From the NCBI GenBank assembly GCA_963989385.1, contig OZ022502.1:821501-885500 (forward strand): a DNA stretch of 64,000 nt, read 5' to 3'. The DNA comes from Ctena decussata (Eukaryota; Mollusca; Bivalvia; Lucinida; Lucinidae). Below the pieces are notes generated by a model. The model did no database searches, was not told the origin of the DNA, and saw only the letters and a list, made by a program, of their open reading frames with translations. This document shows positions 43,889 to 55,680 of the stretch, piece by piece (position 1 is the first letter of the stretch; each line of letters begins with the position of its first letter). The translations under genes were made by a program, and so were the position numbers.

Positions 43889-45204
43889 CAATCTACAGGG
43901 ATTTACTTCCCTAGAGGAAATAAATCCTCGTAGAGAACTGGGAAATAGCATATTTATATTGACAAGAAATCCTTGTATTTCTTCGTTAAGAATGTAATAT
44001 AAGACAATCAAATATTCCAGAGAAATACTTGTTATCTAGAGCTTGGTCTTGGTTTCTTTAACAGCACTGTGTCCAAATAGACATAGTAATTCCGGTAATT
44101 CCAAACTTTTTCAGCATAAAATCCTGCGAATTATTTAACCTTTAATGCTGATGAAGAATTACGGCCGATTGTACTTTTCTTAACAACTGTCGTTCGCGAT
44201 GTTACAAGATATATAGACGTTTGTACTCTTAGTGATGTAATATCAATAGCATTTCTAGCGAGATATAAAATTCATTTATTCGCTTGTCATTTACCGGTCT
44301 ATGTCTAATAATGTTGGCAAGGATGAAAGCGATATATTTTGTCTACAAAAACATACTTAATAATATCTATAATGCTATTATTTCCAAGGCTTAGACGGAT
44401 AGTAGTTATAAGAGGATGCTGACTTCTAAAGTCGCGTCCGTTTTATATCCACACGTTGTACAAAGCAGTTATGCCGGTGACCTGTCGCGGGACCAGAAAC
44501 TCACTGTGTAGGAATGATAACCAACGTGTCATTTAAGCCAGTTCTAACACGCTTAACCAACTACCACTAGACAGTCTATAAAAGGTGATTAACACATTGA
44601 AGAAAACTGCCTTCATATGATAATGTACACAAAGATACACGACAAAGAGAGGAACCATCCAAGAGACACAGAATGAAGAAAGGAGAAACGGAAAAGCGCA
44701 TCCTCATTAACGCACATATCCATCAAACAAAAATATTAAATACAGCGAAACCAGCTATCATATTTGTGTATATGTCATTATTCTGGTCTCGAGAATAATA
44801 CGATGTCCAGCTTCACTTGAAATGACTGATGAAATCAGATCCAGTTAGCATTACAATATATCACAACAGATGTAACTTCACCAACATTGTTTTAGGTTTT
44901 TGAAATTTATTAAATAATCAAAACATGCTGGCAAATTGTCCAAATTGTCAAGCGTTGGCATTTGTAATCACACATTTATTACACTGTATAGCACTTAAAT
45001 TTCATATCTCGACTATGTCCTTTTCCAACTTTTCACAATGAGTGCCGCGTGGCGACCATAAAAACTCTCCATTTTCATATGGTGAAGGCCTTATTGTCTT
45101 ATACTACTTGATCATTCTTTTTTTGTGGAATACATTCTAAGATACATTAAGTGGAAGCTGACGCTAGGTATTGTTGTGAGTGATCATTATACAGTGTGGT
45201 AATA
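43889..45204. other. Non-coding, nothing recognised
   Basis: AT-rich. No gene or known repeat was identified. Confidence 0.4.
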
Positions 45205-45463
45205 AAGGGTAAATGTTTGCTATTGCCCAGTGACCGTAGGCGCAGAAGGGTTAGAGGTGCAGTGTATCTTGGGCACAGCGTATGAAAGGCGGAGGCCAGT
45301 ACTCTCTTTTCTCTGCGCCATAATCCCTTTATTTGAAATATGTACCCATTTACTGCTGGGTTGGCAGAGAGAGTTTTCCATTTACTGGATGACCCAACCT
45401 GGATTTGAACCGCGACTATCCGGTGACCTGCTACACCATAACCGATTGCTCCAAACACTCGAT
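45205..45463 (-). repeat. tRNA-derived SINE, family A
   Basis: The head is at the right (minus strand GGTGCCTTTATCGAGTGTTT; box B CGGTTCAAATCC). The body is CAGCAGTAAATGGGTACATA, and the tail at the left ends in TTTACCC. About 260 bp, complete. Confidence 0.8.
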
Positions 45464-45995
45464 AAAGGCACCTATATTATGGCTGATGAACAAATTAGAA
45501 GTCAATAGACAATAAGGAAAATACCAACGAAGATACAGAGGTAGAGCAATGTACTTTGTTGTATATTTTTCTTGTTTAGAAAGGACCAACCTGTTTAGAT
45601 CTATTTGAATTCAAACATTCGGCCGACTGGTATATAGATCAGGTAGAGAACGGCTGCTGATGGAACAGCATTTCAATTTTCTTAAGTTTAATTCCACTCT
45701 TAGCGACAATTACTCCATGGCAGTGAATATAGACCAATGGATATCACCTTCTTCCATTCGTTCCCCTGGTCAGGTACTGCATCTATTCTTTCTAATTAAG
45801 CGGTACTTGTGTAAGCTGTAGTCAAATTAAGAATAAAAAAAGTTTAAACTGGACCACAGACCAAATCTGTATTAAATGCAACATTTACAGCAAGCGAAAA
45901 AGAAAAAGACAGAAAACGAAGATAGAATAGCAACATACCAGTAACTAAGCAAGAACCTGTTATTGTTGAAACTCATATTAGTTACTGGGCTTTAT
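45464..45995. other. Non-coding, nothing recognised
   Basis: No feature supported upstream of the RT-related remnant at 45996. Confidence 0.35.
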
Positions 45996-46270
45996 GACAA
46001 GATGGACGACTTCAACTTTCCCATAGCTAACTTTCCATTTCTGAGTAGTAATATCCCTTCGGCACCTGCATCCGGAGTTTATGTTTCTTAACTAGTCCGC
46101 TATGCTAGGGCCTGTTTCAAATATCAAGACTTTGTTGAAAGAGGGAAGCTACTCACTCAGAAACTGTTGAAGCAGGGTTATCATAAAGCAAAGCTTGTGT
46201 AGAAAAAAGTTTTATGGGAGACACCATGACCTTGTTGATCCCTACAATGTGGCCGTTTCTAAACTAACCT
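45996..46270 (+). pseudogene. C-terminal remnant of a Penelope-like reverse transcriptase
   Basis: The reading is DKMDDFNFPIANFPFLS, PSAPASGVYVS, stop, LVRYARACFKYQDFVERGKL, LTQKLLKQGYHKAKLV, then stops. It parallels the intact-looking segment at 60930-61100 (PRRPSYGVYISQLIRFARVC, LTAKLLQQGYRYHKLR), so it comes from a related but distinct element. In-frame stops after VYVS and after KLV show it is dead. No upstream RT core is recognisable. Confidence 0.7.
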
Positions 46271-46743
46271 CCGATTTGATGGCCTCAGCCGAAGCTTATG
46301 TAGGCTTTCAAATACCGGACTTTCATTTTCACTGACTATTTCCACAGATACGTATTAGGCGGGTATATTATAATAGGCAGTTGATGCTTACTACCCCGAG
46401 GGCACCTGATCACACCTCTGTTTTGGGGTCCATGTATGTGTTTTTTTGAAAATATTCCGGAATTGTCTATGTTTAAATGACCTACGAGTTCGGACTTATG
46501 ATTTGGGTACTTTGACCACTATCATTAACGTACAGACAGAACCACGTATGCAAATATGAAGTATATGGTTCGAGGGCATTGATTTAAGAAATGAATAAAC
46601 AAGCTCACTGGTGTAAAGTTTTGCGTTAAACGGTGTAATCGATACCCTTGCTGGGAGTATGGGAATAAAAAGAAAACTAAATGTTATAGACTGCAAAAGC
46701 AGCTTTTGCAGAGATAATGAAAACACATATTCAGCAAAAGATA
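46271..46743. other. Non-coding; includes a 100-bp dispersed repeat
   Basis: 46421-46520 is about 90% like 51692-51788 (TTTTGGGGTCCATGT ... GGGTACTTTGACCACT). Otherwise nothing recognised. Confidence 0.6.
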
Positions 46744-47286
46744 CTGTAAAACACTTATATTTGGCGGTCATTTTATTTTGGCGATATTGGCGGAAAAGAA
46801 GAAAATCGCCAAATTAAAATGCCGCCAATTTTTAAACTGATGATCGTGAATGCAATAAAAGAAAATTTTATTTGAACATATAGTTTATTTCCTTTACCAT
46901 AATATCACAGCCAATACACATCATATACTCGTTTATTAGTACAAAAGAAGACTCGAATCAAACAACAACTGGGAGGAAACAGGATGGGAAACTGTTCATT
47001 ATATATGTCTTATCAATTAGTTCCTAAGCCAAGTTGATTAAATCCGAAGCAGTACATAAATATGTTTACAATTCACGGTTTTATTAGACAAACTTTGAGG
47101 TAACAATAAAAAGAATTGTAATTACTGTATTCAGCATGATAATGTGGAACTCGGACTAAAATGGCCCATATGGCATCAGCCATTTTTTTTTTGGAAATCA
47201 CAAATCCGCCAAAATAAAAATCCGCCAAAAGGTCAATTTACGTAAACCGCCAAAACTTGCTGCCGCCAAATATAAGTGTTTTACAG
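46744..47286. mobile_element. MITE with perfect 24-bp inverted termini and TA duplication
   Basis: Left 46744-46767 and right 47263-47286 are perfect complements (CTGTAAAACACTTATATT then TGGCGG), flanked by TA at 46742-46743 and 47287-47288. Subterminal GGCG/CGCC-containing short repeats (TTGGCGATATTGGCGG, AATCCGCCAAAATAAAAATC) occur at both ends. It is 543 bp with no ORF. A Tc1/mariner-type non-autonomous element is the best guess. Confidence 0.9.
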
Positions 47287-47288
47287 TA

Positions 47289-48914
47289 ACAAGAGGCTGA
47301 TTCACATACTTGCATCACAACACAAACTGTGACGCTAGCTATAAAATATTAGGTAAGAAGCTTACTCTTAAGGTAAACTGTGTATAACTAGACCGTTTTG
47401 TCCTTTTTAATATTTTCTTCTTCTGTCGGTGTTTTGAGTAGGTTCTGCTTTGTGATCGTTGTTGTCATAGGTATCTTCACTTTAGTTTTGCAATTATATA
47501 GCAATGCCATTGAATTGGCGATGTTCTGCAACGATAGTTAATGCGTTTATTGCGAAATTGAAGTTTCTTTGAAGAAATAAAAAAAAACGATGAGGACACA
47601 ATGCCACACTCTACCTAAGAATTCATTCCCTTATTAAACAATTTAATTAAACTGTATACCAAATCAAGTGTATGGTAATTGTAGATCCAGTCCAATATAT
47701 AGCCGAAAGTTCTCTGCCTGTTTTTTTTTTTATCAAATTTAAAAAAGATAGGCAATGAAGGCAATGGAATCGAATCCCACGCCTTGTCCTCTGTAAAGAC
47801 AATCACAGTGTGTGTCCGTATTTGCCCTATTATCTGCGTTCATGAAAACAATAGCTTGAAATACTAAAACTGTAATATACAGACCATACCAGTTCTTACC
47901 AAGTATAAACATGGCATCTTTGTGCAACTAAGCTAACTTCGTAAGCTACACAATGCCAGGAACTGTACATATGAGAAAAGAATTCGCCTTCAATGTATCG
48001 TAAATTAGTCTACAAAACAATCTTTGAGTCAGTTTTATTTTCAGTATGATATTATGAGGAAGTAATTTCATGTACAGTGACATTTAATTTTTTGTGTGTG
48101 GGTGCTAATAACATGATTTTATCTGACTAGTGTACAATCTTTTGAGTCTATTTTCAGTTTAGGCTCAAACAAAATCCCTCTGTTTTGTAACATATGACAA
48201 AATGTTAAATGAACATTTGGCTGGTTGTTGGTCCTTTAAAAGTATTTATGTATGCATCTGTAAATTGAGTTACATTTAACTTGTGGTTAAAGGCAAACTC
48301 TCATATAATTATTATATTGGGTGCCACATTCCTACCATGCAACAGTCCAGTGAAACTGTTATTTGATCAAAAGAAAGGCCTGGTCTCCCATGGTCAATGA
48401 CATTACGGGGCTAAAAAATGATTTTTGTCACATTGTTTATACTATACAGAAACAATGAAACGTCTTCAAGTGCCGTAAGGCATGTTAAACTTGTTTATAT
48501 ATCATGATAGAAAATGCCTTCATCACACATGGAATTTTATATTTTCTACCAAAGTATTACCATTTTTATAATAGTGTTATATCAAATGTTTGTTGAATCA
48601 AATGGAACCAAACGGTTCAAATCTATTTATTACAGACTGAAGCTAATAGGCATCGTTGCAATAAACGTCAGTGCGCACTCGGTACAATCAAATAATATAA
48701 ATCAGCAGCGCGAGGAAATTAAATACATAAATTGATTAAGTGAATCTTACATGAAAAACCAACATGCACATAATATGTGGCGAAGTCAGTACTACTCTGC
48801 GAATTCTCATCTTTGCTTCTACATAATTTTCATCCTTGATTTTTTTTGTTTCCCGTCTTGTTTCATACATGAACAAAGAAACATTCACTCGGTCAGATCA
48901 GCTACTATAATGCA
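47289..48914. other. AT-rich non-coding, nothing recognised
   Basis: No feature supported. Confidence 0.4.
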
Positions 48915-49175
48915 GTAAAAGTAAGTAGGACAATTCTCAGAAACTGACTCAGTTCTACCCAAGACACCATGACATTTCCCATGTAGGTGGTCACCGGGCT
49001 AGCATTACCAGCACAAACAATATATCAACAACAAACAGCAACAAACAACACATAAAACAACCAAGACCAACCTAAACAGAAGCGCCGCCTTGGGACGGCC
49101 ATTAATAAAACAACTGGCGGGGAGGTGTGTGTGTGGGGGGGGGGGGCCTAACCGGTTTGTAGTCGACCAATCCTC
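48915..49175 (-). repeat. Penelope-like tail
   Basis: Contains GTAAGTAGGACAATTCTCAG, CCCATGTAGGTGGTCACCGG and CGCCTTGGGACGGCCATTAA on the plus strand. A GT run then a G run lies at 49123-49147. Confidence 0.7.
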
Positions 49176-49177
49176 AG

Positions 49178-49360
49178 TAAAAGTAAAAAGTATGCAAAGA
49201 CCAGGAACTGAAACAATCAAAATCCAAATCCAGCCCAAAAAAAACCAAATAAAGTAAAAAGATAGGCAATGATCAATGATCAGGAATTAATACAATCAAA
49301 TCCCACACCCCGCTCAAAAACCCAATAGGGAAAGAGGCACACACACACACGGAAAAGCCC
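49178..49360 (-). repeat. Two Penelope-like 3' termini in tandem
   Basis: 49178-49238 is the GCAAAGACCAGGAACTG subfamily. 49255-49340 is a second subfamily (AAAGATAGGCAATGATCAAT, AGGAATTAATACAATCAAAT). Confidence 0.65.
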
Positions 49361-49394
49361 ACCAGTGACTCGTTGTTGGCTGCTCATTCATCAT

Positions 49395-49935
49395 AGGCCT
49401 TATCCGTGATTTGTTTGTTTCCGGTGATGATTCATTGATGAGTTAGGAAACCTTCATGCGGACCAAACAGCTAACTTAATGTTTCAAACCACTGCAGATG
49501 GCGAGGTTTGGGCCAGTAAAACATGTTTAAGCCCCCCGCCCCCTGGTAATCTTTGGCTGACCGTTCCAAGGCGGTACTTCTGTTGCGGTTCCTTGATGTT
49601 ATTTTGTGCTGTGTCCGCTTGTCTATGGTCTCTGGCGGTTGGGTTACCCGTATTGCTGCCCAATCTGCCTTCTGTTTTGTTTTGTTTTGCAACTTATTTA
49701 AAAGAAATAAGTAAAAATAGATTTTGATGCTGTTATTCGGGTAGCTGAATGACCATCTGTTTGGAAAAGAGCTGCTTATTTGGTTTACTGTGCGTGTCTT
49801 TCGTAAACTTGTGTCACTTTCTGTGTATATGTGCTTCTTTCCCTATTTGTTTTGAGAGCGGAATGTGGGATTTGATTGTATTATCCTGACCATTGCCCAT
49901 CTTTTTACTTTCCAATACTTCTTTTGTATTTCTTA
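49395..49935 (+). repeat. Penelope-like 3' region, longest tail-only copy
   Basis: It shows the order GATGATTCATTGATGAGTTA, GCGGACCAAACAGCTAAC, CACTGCAGATGGCGAGGTTT, TGACCGTTCCAAGGCGGTAC, TGACCATCTGTTTGGAAAAG and TATCCTGACCATTGCCCATC. This defines the family layout used for the shorter fragments. Confidence 0.75.
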
Positions 49936-49984
49936 ATTTCCTTCCTGTGACTTTTTTATGCTTTGCTACAATGTAAATTGTGGC

Positions 49985-50115
49985 TTGCTAGCATGCAACC
50001 AAAGACACCATGTGGGAAAGAGACAACACTTTGTCTGTGTTGTCTGTTTCCCACATGGTATCTTGGGTTGGATCTGCGATTGAATTGTGTCAGTTCCTGT
50101 GAATTTCCCTCCTTA
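49985..50115. repeat. Head-to-head Penelope-like tails forming a hairpin
   Basis: AAGACACCATGTGGGAAAGA is inverted as TTTCCCACATGGTATCTT, giving a near-perfect dyad at 49997-50069, then CAGTTCCTGTGAATTTCCCT. Confidence 0.7.
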
Positions 50116-50269
50116 GTTTTGCTAGAAGTTTAGCCATCTGTAATTCTGCCCACATTCCTGCCTGTTATATTTCATAATTAAAAATAGAAAAAAAGTAAAA
50201 GGGATACTTCATGTGTTTGGTAAAATTTGTTTTTGTTGTCCATATAAGCACTTCCGTTAGTCTGTGTGT

Positions 50270-50620
50270 AGGTGGCATCTACCTTATTACGTTGACTCGT
50301 TGTAGAAGCTAAGGGCGAGGGGTAAAATGCAGCAGAAAACTGTTAAATACCCCTGACCGTTTCGAGACGGTACTTCTGTTGTAGTTGCTTTCTTGTTATT
50401 TGTTCCTTTTATCGTTATCGATGCGTTCGTTTACCTGATTGCTGATTGTGTAGTAAATCGAAGTAGCTGAATGCCAAGCCTTTCCGTGCTTGTGCCCCTT
50501 TTGTCAAATTACATTTTTGTTATACTTCCTTCCCTTTTAGGTTATGATGAAGGGTATGGGAGCTGATTTATTAGATCCTTATCATTGCCTATCCTCATAC
50601 TTCTATTTTAATGAACAATG
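50270..50620 (+). repeat. Penelope-like tail
   Basis: CCCCTGACCGTTTCGAGACG, GGTACTTCTGTTGTAGTTGC and TTAGATCCTTATCATTGCCT follow the family order. Confidence 0.6.
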
Positions 50621-50929
50621 CACGCGTTTGCATTTTTAAAAATGCAAATAAAGCAGACGTTATCCTTGGTGAGTTAAAAGCCATGGTCTTGTAGATCAAC
50701 GTGCTTGTGTTGTTATTTATGATCATGATCTAATGTCTCTGTAATTATTAATTAATAAAACAGTATCATAAAACAGCAAATATTGCTGCAATATACATCA
50801 TATAACAGGAAATCACTTTGGAGCGGCTATTGCACTAGCTGGGTTTCTGTAAACAAGGAAATTTTCGCACATTGATCGTCGACTTTCTATTATTCTTGGA
50901 CTAAAGTTTATTCGTTAGGATTTTACTGC

Positions 50930-51130
50930 GTCATTCTTTTATCATTGCCTATCTACCTACTTTAACATGTATATCAATTCAAAATAGATGAGAAAATATT
51001 CGTATTTTTTGGGATTTGATGGTATTAATTCCTGATCATTGCCTATCTTGGTTTGCTGAATGTGCCTTTCCCGTATGGTATTTGAGGCAGGATGTAGAAG
51101 CCGACTGTATAGGGTCCTCTTCTACTTATT
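50930..51130 (+). repeat. Penelope-like termini, two short pieces
   Basis: TTTTATCATTGCCTATCTAC at about 50937; AATTCCTGATCATTGCCTAT at about 51029, then GAGGCAGGATGTAGAAGCCG. Confidence 0.5.
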
Positions 51131-51625
51131 CTGTTCCATTTTGTGCAGTAACAGACGTAAAACTCTAGCGGTGGGCCTTCTGAGCAGAACGAGTTATATC
51201 TCTTGTTTTCCTCTTGCGTGTAACTCTTTTTTCTGATACAGCACCAAAAACCTTAAGTTCGTTCTGTGTTAGTGCCGACATGAGAAAAACACATACAATC
51301 ACAAAATAACTATGCTGAAACAATGTGATGGTCCTCACAAGCCTTGGGCTTTCGATCAAATTCTGATCTATTGTCTCTGTACCTTAGTTGAAATTTTGAT
51401 TAATAAAATATTGTTTAAACCCAAACAATGTTTCAGAATTGAAGTCCAATCCGAACCAGGATGAAAGCTAATATCCAGTTGAACTTCTGTGGGTCACTGT
51501 GAAAGTGTCTGTCTTTTGACGTATCGTTCCAGTTAATGTATGACATTGAATGTTTTATTCGATCTCATTACATTTAGACAATGCATTTTTACTGTAACCA
51601 ATTGTATCGTGGACAGAAAAACTTG
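51131..51625. other. Non-coding, nothing recognised
   Basis: No feature supported. Confidence 0.35.
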
Positions 51626-52440
51626 CAGTAGGTGCACAGAATTATTCGTCACAAAATGACATCGCCGTTTAAAACAATGCATTTACATTAGTTTTGGGGT
51701 CCATGTCTGTGTATCTAAAATATTCCGGAATTGTCTATGTTTAAATGACGTACGAGTTCGGACTCGTGATTTGGGTACTTTGACCACTTTCCAAGTTTTA
51801 TTAAAACCATCGTTGCAAAGCTTTTGAATGAAATATTTAGATGATTCTGTGTTTAGTGTGGGAGTTTAACATGTTAGAAATGAATGTAAAATTTTAACAA
51901 CCTGATTTGCATTTATGGCAATGTCAACGTCACTAAAACATTGAAGTTTAACTTTAACTTTAACTAAAACTGTTGATACTACAAAATAGCAAAAGGATCG
52001 AATTTCTTGTTATACTTGTTTATTGCAGAAACCAATTTGCACATACCTGGTGAAATTTGCATGGTGATTACTATCGTAAGTTTCGATAATGTTTTTTTTA
52101 CAAAATTCCTGTAAATACATTCAGTTAAACGGCAATGCCACTTTGTGACGAATGATTTTGTCCACCTACTGTTCTTATTCTTGCTTGTGGCAATGTCAAC
52201 GTCACCAAAACATTGAAGTTTAAATTTAACTCTTACTAAAACTGTTGATACTAGAAAATAGCAAAATAATCGAATTTCTTGTTATATTTGTTTATTGCAG
52301 AAACCGATTTCACATACCTGGTGAAATTTGCATGGTGATTACTATCGTAGTTTTCGATAATGTTTTTTACAAAATTCCTGTAAATACATTCATTTTAACG
52401 GCAATGCCACTTTGTGACGAATAATTTTGTCCACATACTG
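51626..52440. mobile_element. Inverted-terminus element with internal 272-bp tandem duplication
   Basis: The left end (51626-51672) and right end (about 52394-52440) are inverted repeats of about 46 bp sharing ATTATTCGTCACAAA and CAGTA/TACTG ends. The right part is duplicated in tandem: 51916-52187 and 52188-52457 are about 93% alike, each starting TGGCAATGTCAACGTCAC. It includes the 97-bp dispersed repeat at 51692-51788. No ORF. Confidence 0.75.
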
Positions 52441-52457
52441 TTCTTATTATTGCTTGC

Positions 52458-53595
52458 GTCAGAATAAGAAATATTCGTGCATTCCAGTTGACTGGGAACA
52501 AAAGCTGCATTATCTATAATATTTAAATACATGTACTAACAAAACTTTAGAAAAAATTAAATGTCCCATTGTGATCTGACAGAAGTTGTCTTTGGTCAAT
52601 TTATCCATAAAAGCCAAGAGTCCAATTGTAGATTAAGGGGTGTCTGGTTTAGTTTATTACTATTACAGTAACTTTTATTTCTCTTTAAATGAAACAAAAT
52701 ACCCATTTGTCTTATACAAATAGTGTCGACCTTGATCAGACGCCGCGTGTTGCGGCGTCTGATGTGGTCTTGCACTATTTGCTTATGTCCATTTTTAGTG
52801 GGACGCTGGGTATTAATCGGTTAACGACTCTGCCTGATTAAAGAAAGCCATCTATCAAAATGAGAGTAACAATAAGAAAATCTACATTCTTGAACTCTGT
52901 TTTACAAAGTGCTTCGATGTTTAAAGACAAAATATCATCTTGGTAATAAATAAACATTGATTTTTTATAAACATTAAACATTTAAATCCTCGACGTCTTT
53001 TTCTCCAACTGATAACTGACTAGTATTATGAGCCAAAGGAACTGCCTGATATAACAGCATATCGCCTGACAAGATAGAATCAAGACAAAAATGATATATA
53101 GTGTCTGCCAAACAACTCAGATATATGATTCTCTAGCAGCAGGCAGTTACTCAAATGGCTTTTATCACATTATGAGACAAACTCACGCTACAGAAATCAA
53201 AGCATGTGCTTAAATCTCTTTGTTGACAAAAATCTGTCAAATTTATGTTGCTGATAAGGTCAGGAACGGCACAAATCATATGTACAACTGACACATGGTT
53301 TGAAAAGAAATAAGTTAAACCTCAATAAGTGCTTCGGTGACATTCTACTTTACAGTTAGAATTTCCGTTATTTCGTTTTTCTTTTGTGTATTACTGACTT
53401 TCAGAAGATCTTATATGTCATAACTCATTTAGTATCTACTTTGCTCCTAAAATAGTAATACAGCTGCACGAATTCATCCCTGAGTTATCATAGTAATAAA
53501 CTTAATAAAATTACATTCTTCACATTGTAGACTAGGCTGAGCGATAGAGCTCATTTAAATATAAATTAACCATTTTATAACTAGTAGACTTAAGA
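52458..53595. other. Non-coding; one 65-bp hairpin
   Basis: 52717-52781 is a palindrome CAAATAGTG...CACTATTTG with a GC-rich inner stem ATCAGACGCCGC/GCGGCGTCTGAT. No other feature is recognised. Confidence 0.6.
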
Positions 53596-54405
53596 TGTAA
53601 TGCGACAGTCTGCATGCTTAGTGGTTAACCCAATCACGGTTGACAACTTTGCTGTCCTCTTTAATTGTACGCCGGTGGGTCGGTGTTTAGACTCTATGAT
53701 AGCCCCTACATAAAGCTATATATTAGTGGGTTGGGGCCGGGTGTTTGTCTGTTTCTTAGCCCACCGGGGTTCAACTGGTGGTCTTCTTTTGCTCCAGTGC
53801 TCCAGTGGTGTTGCTGACGCCCCAGGGATCTCCAGGTGTCTCAACACGTTTTGGCTGTCGAGTCCTCATCCTTGCTTCATCACGGTCTTTTCTTGATCTT
53901 AATTGTTGACCGTGATGACTCTCTGATGAGTTAGGGGACCTCCATACGAACCGAACTACCAACTAATTGTGTGCACCGCGGCGGAGGGTGAGGGTGAAGG
54001 TTTGGGCCCAGTAAAACCGATTTCAACCCCCCAGTAGTTATTACTGCCCGTCCCAAGGGGTACTTTCGTTGCGGTTGCATTTGTTTTATGTTCGGTGCTA
54101 TTTAATTTATTGTGTCCTTATTTTAACCCTTGTATAATAAAAATAGAAAATAGGTAAAAATAGTTGTTAAATGTTTTTATATGGTTTGCTAAGTCTATTG
54201 TAACCGTTCTGTTGGTCTGAATTGTTTGGTTCAGTAAAGATAGCTGAGTTGCCACCTATTTGGGAAAGAGCTGCTGACTCGGCTTATCGCTTGTAATTTA
54301 TTGTTTGTTGGGATGTCTTTGTCAATCTTTCCCTTTGATGTTGGGGATAGGGTTTGGGATCTGATTCAGTCAGTTCCTGAAGTGTAGTTACTCTTTAAAT
54401 TTAAC
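53596..54405 (+). pseudogene. 5'-truncated Penelope-like element
   Basis: It begins in the last coding codons (ATGCGACAGTCTGCATGCTT reads MRQSACL in the related copy) and runs through the whole 3' region to the GTAGTTACTCTTTAAATT terminus. The 3' terminus differs from that of the element ending at 62020, so this is a separate insertion of another subfamily and not a terminal repeat of that element. Confidence 0.8.
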
Positions 54406-54940
54406 CGTCCTTATTATTGGGATGGGTCCATTTTTAGTTTTAGAAGTTTCTGGTGAATGTTTTCCATTTTATTGTATTTTGCATAGACATTCCTGTAAGC
54501 AAACAGAGTTTACCATGATTAAAGGCCGCATTCTGCGGTGTCTGAAATAAGTCTGCACTGTTGCGTAAATCCTCATAACAGATTTTCAGTCTGAAAAGGG
54601 TAAAGTAATCCGGAATGGTCACATTCATAAGCCACAGTTCACCAAGCACAGCGACAGAAGAAGACCGGAGTCTTAAAGAAAAAATAAGGAGACAGATGGA
54701 TGGATGACTCAATTTAACCGAGTGTTATTGTCGTTTCTTTGGTGTTTCCTGCTTCCAAAGGATCTAACTATTCAGAACTTATTGACAGTAACATATTTTT
54801 CTTAACCTGATTTCTATAGACTTCTAAATAACAAAAAATAGACAAGTTACATAAAAAGCATGGCCACATTGCTATTATTAATTTGGGAGCATTTTATCAA
54901 GGGGGTAAAGCTTTAAGTATATTTTCTTAGGGGGGCTCAA
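54406..54940. other. Non-coding spacer between two Penelope-like copies
   Basis: The minus frame 54440-54712 (90 codons) has no recognised domain. Could be older host DNA. Confidence 0.35.
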
Positions 54941-54942
54941 TA

Positions 54943-55279
54943 TTGAGCATTACTTCCGGACAGGAAAAGATCAGATTTAAGGAACGCCAAGACAAACTTC
55001 CTACGATGTATTGGTTACCTAACCTTCACAAAAAAACGTATAAAGCTAGATTCATTGCCAACTCTAGCTCTTGTACTACTACAGAATTATCTAAATTATT
55101 AACTTCTTGCCTCACTGCTGTGAAATCTCATGTCATTTGGTACTATGAGACAGTGTATGAGAGGTCAGGGAAAAATATGTTTTGGTCTATAAAAAATACT
55201 GGTGAGGTACTTAGTAAACTGAAGTCAAGAGGGTTCCGTGCTACTAGTTTGTCCACTTATGATTTTTCTACTCTTTATA
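54943..55279 (+). pseudogene. Penelope-like reverse transcriptase, 5' fragment before LINE insertion
   Basis: The reading GQEKIRFKERQDKLPTMYWL, PNLHKKTYKARFIANSSSCT, TTELSKLLTSCLTAVKSHV, RSGKNMFWSIKNTGEVL and STYDFSTLY is RT fingers of a Penelope-like element, including the YDFSTLY motif A region. It is cut at 55279 by the LINE and continues in frame at 60541 (TLYTTLPHNLIKEKLVDLI). No endonuclease domain is present upstream because the copy is 5'-truncated near 54940. Confidence 0.85.
55269..55279. repeat. LINE target site duplication TACTCTTTATA (left)
   Basis: An 11-bp sequence repeated at 60541-60551. It is part of the interrupted RT (codons for TLY). Confidence 0.9.
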
Positions 55280-55680
55280 ACGGTACTGTGTGAACGAGAG
55301 ACGTGGTTTATATCGGTGTCTTTCTTTTTTGGATAAAAATGGTATCTGAAATAAAAAAAATTCTAAGTTCTGGATATATGAAAATTTATTGAGTGTCCTC
55401 GCATATGGTGCAGAAAATATTAGAAAATCTTTGGAGAAAAAGAAGAGGATTTCATTGTTTTCCGTATACGAAAAAATTAACAGTGATCATTGTGAGTAAT
55501 CGTAAAGTCCGCTGGAGTTATTGAATTCTCGAGGACATAAAGGAGCAGTGATTGGTGTATTGTTAAAAATTGCCAAAGGCCTGTTAAGCTTTAGTGAAAA
55601 GAAAAGAAATGAATTTCTTTCTGCTCAACTTACATTGATAGTTGCATCAAGGGAAAAGTTGCATCAAGGGAAAAGTAAAT

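Noticed and set aside
49005..49692. Several short frames around 49 kb
   Set aside because: They lie entirely inside Penelope-like tails and read non-coding repeat sequence.
53923..53960. CTGATGAGTTAGG... in a Penelope-like tail as another hammerhead
   Set aside because: CTGATGA is present, but related tails at 49430 and 61610 read TTGATGA and TTGACGA. Stem II cannot form cleanly and GAA is not kept, so no ribozyme could be supported.
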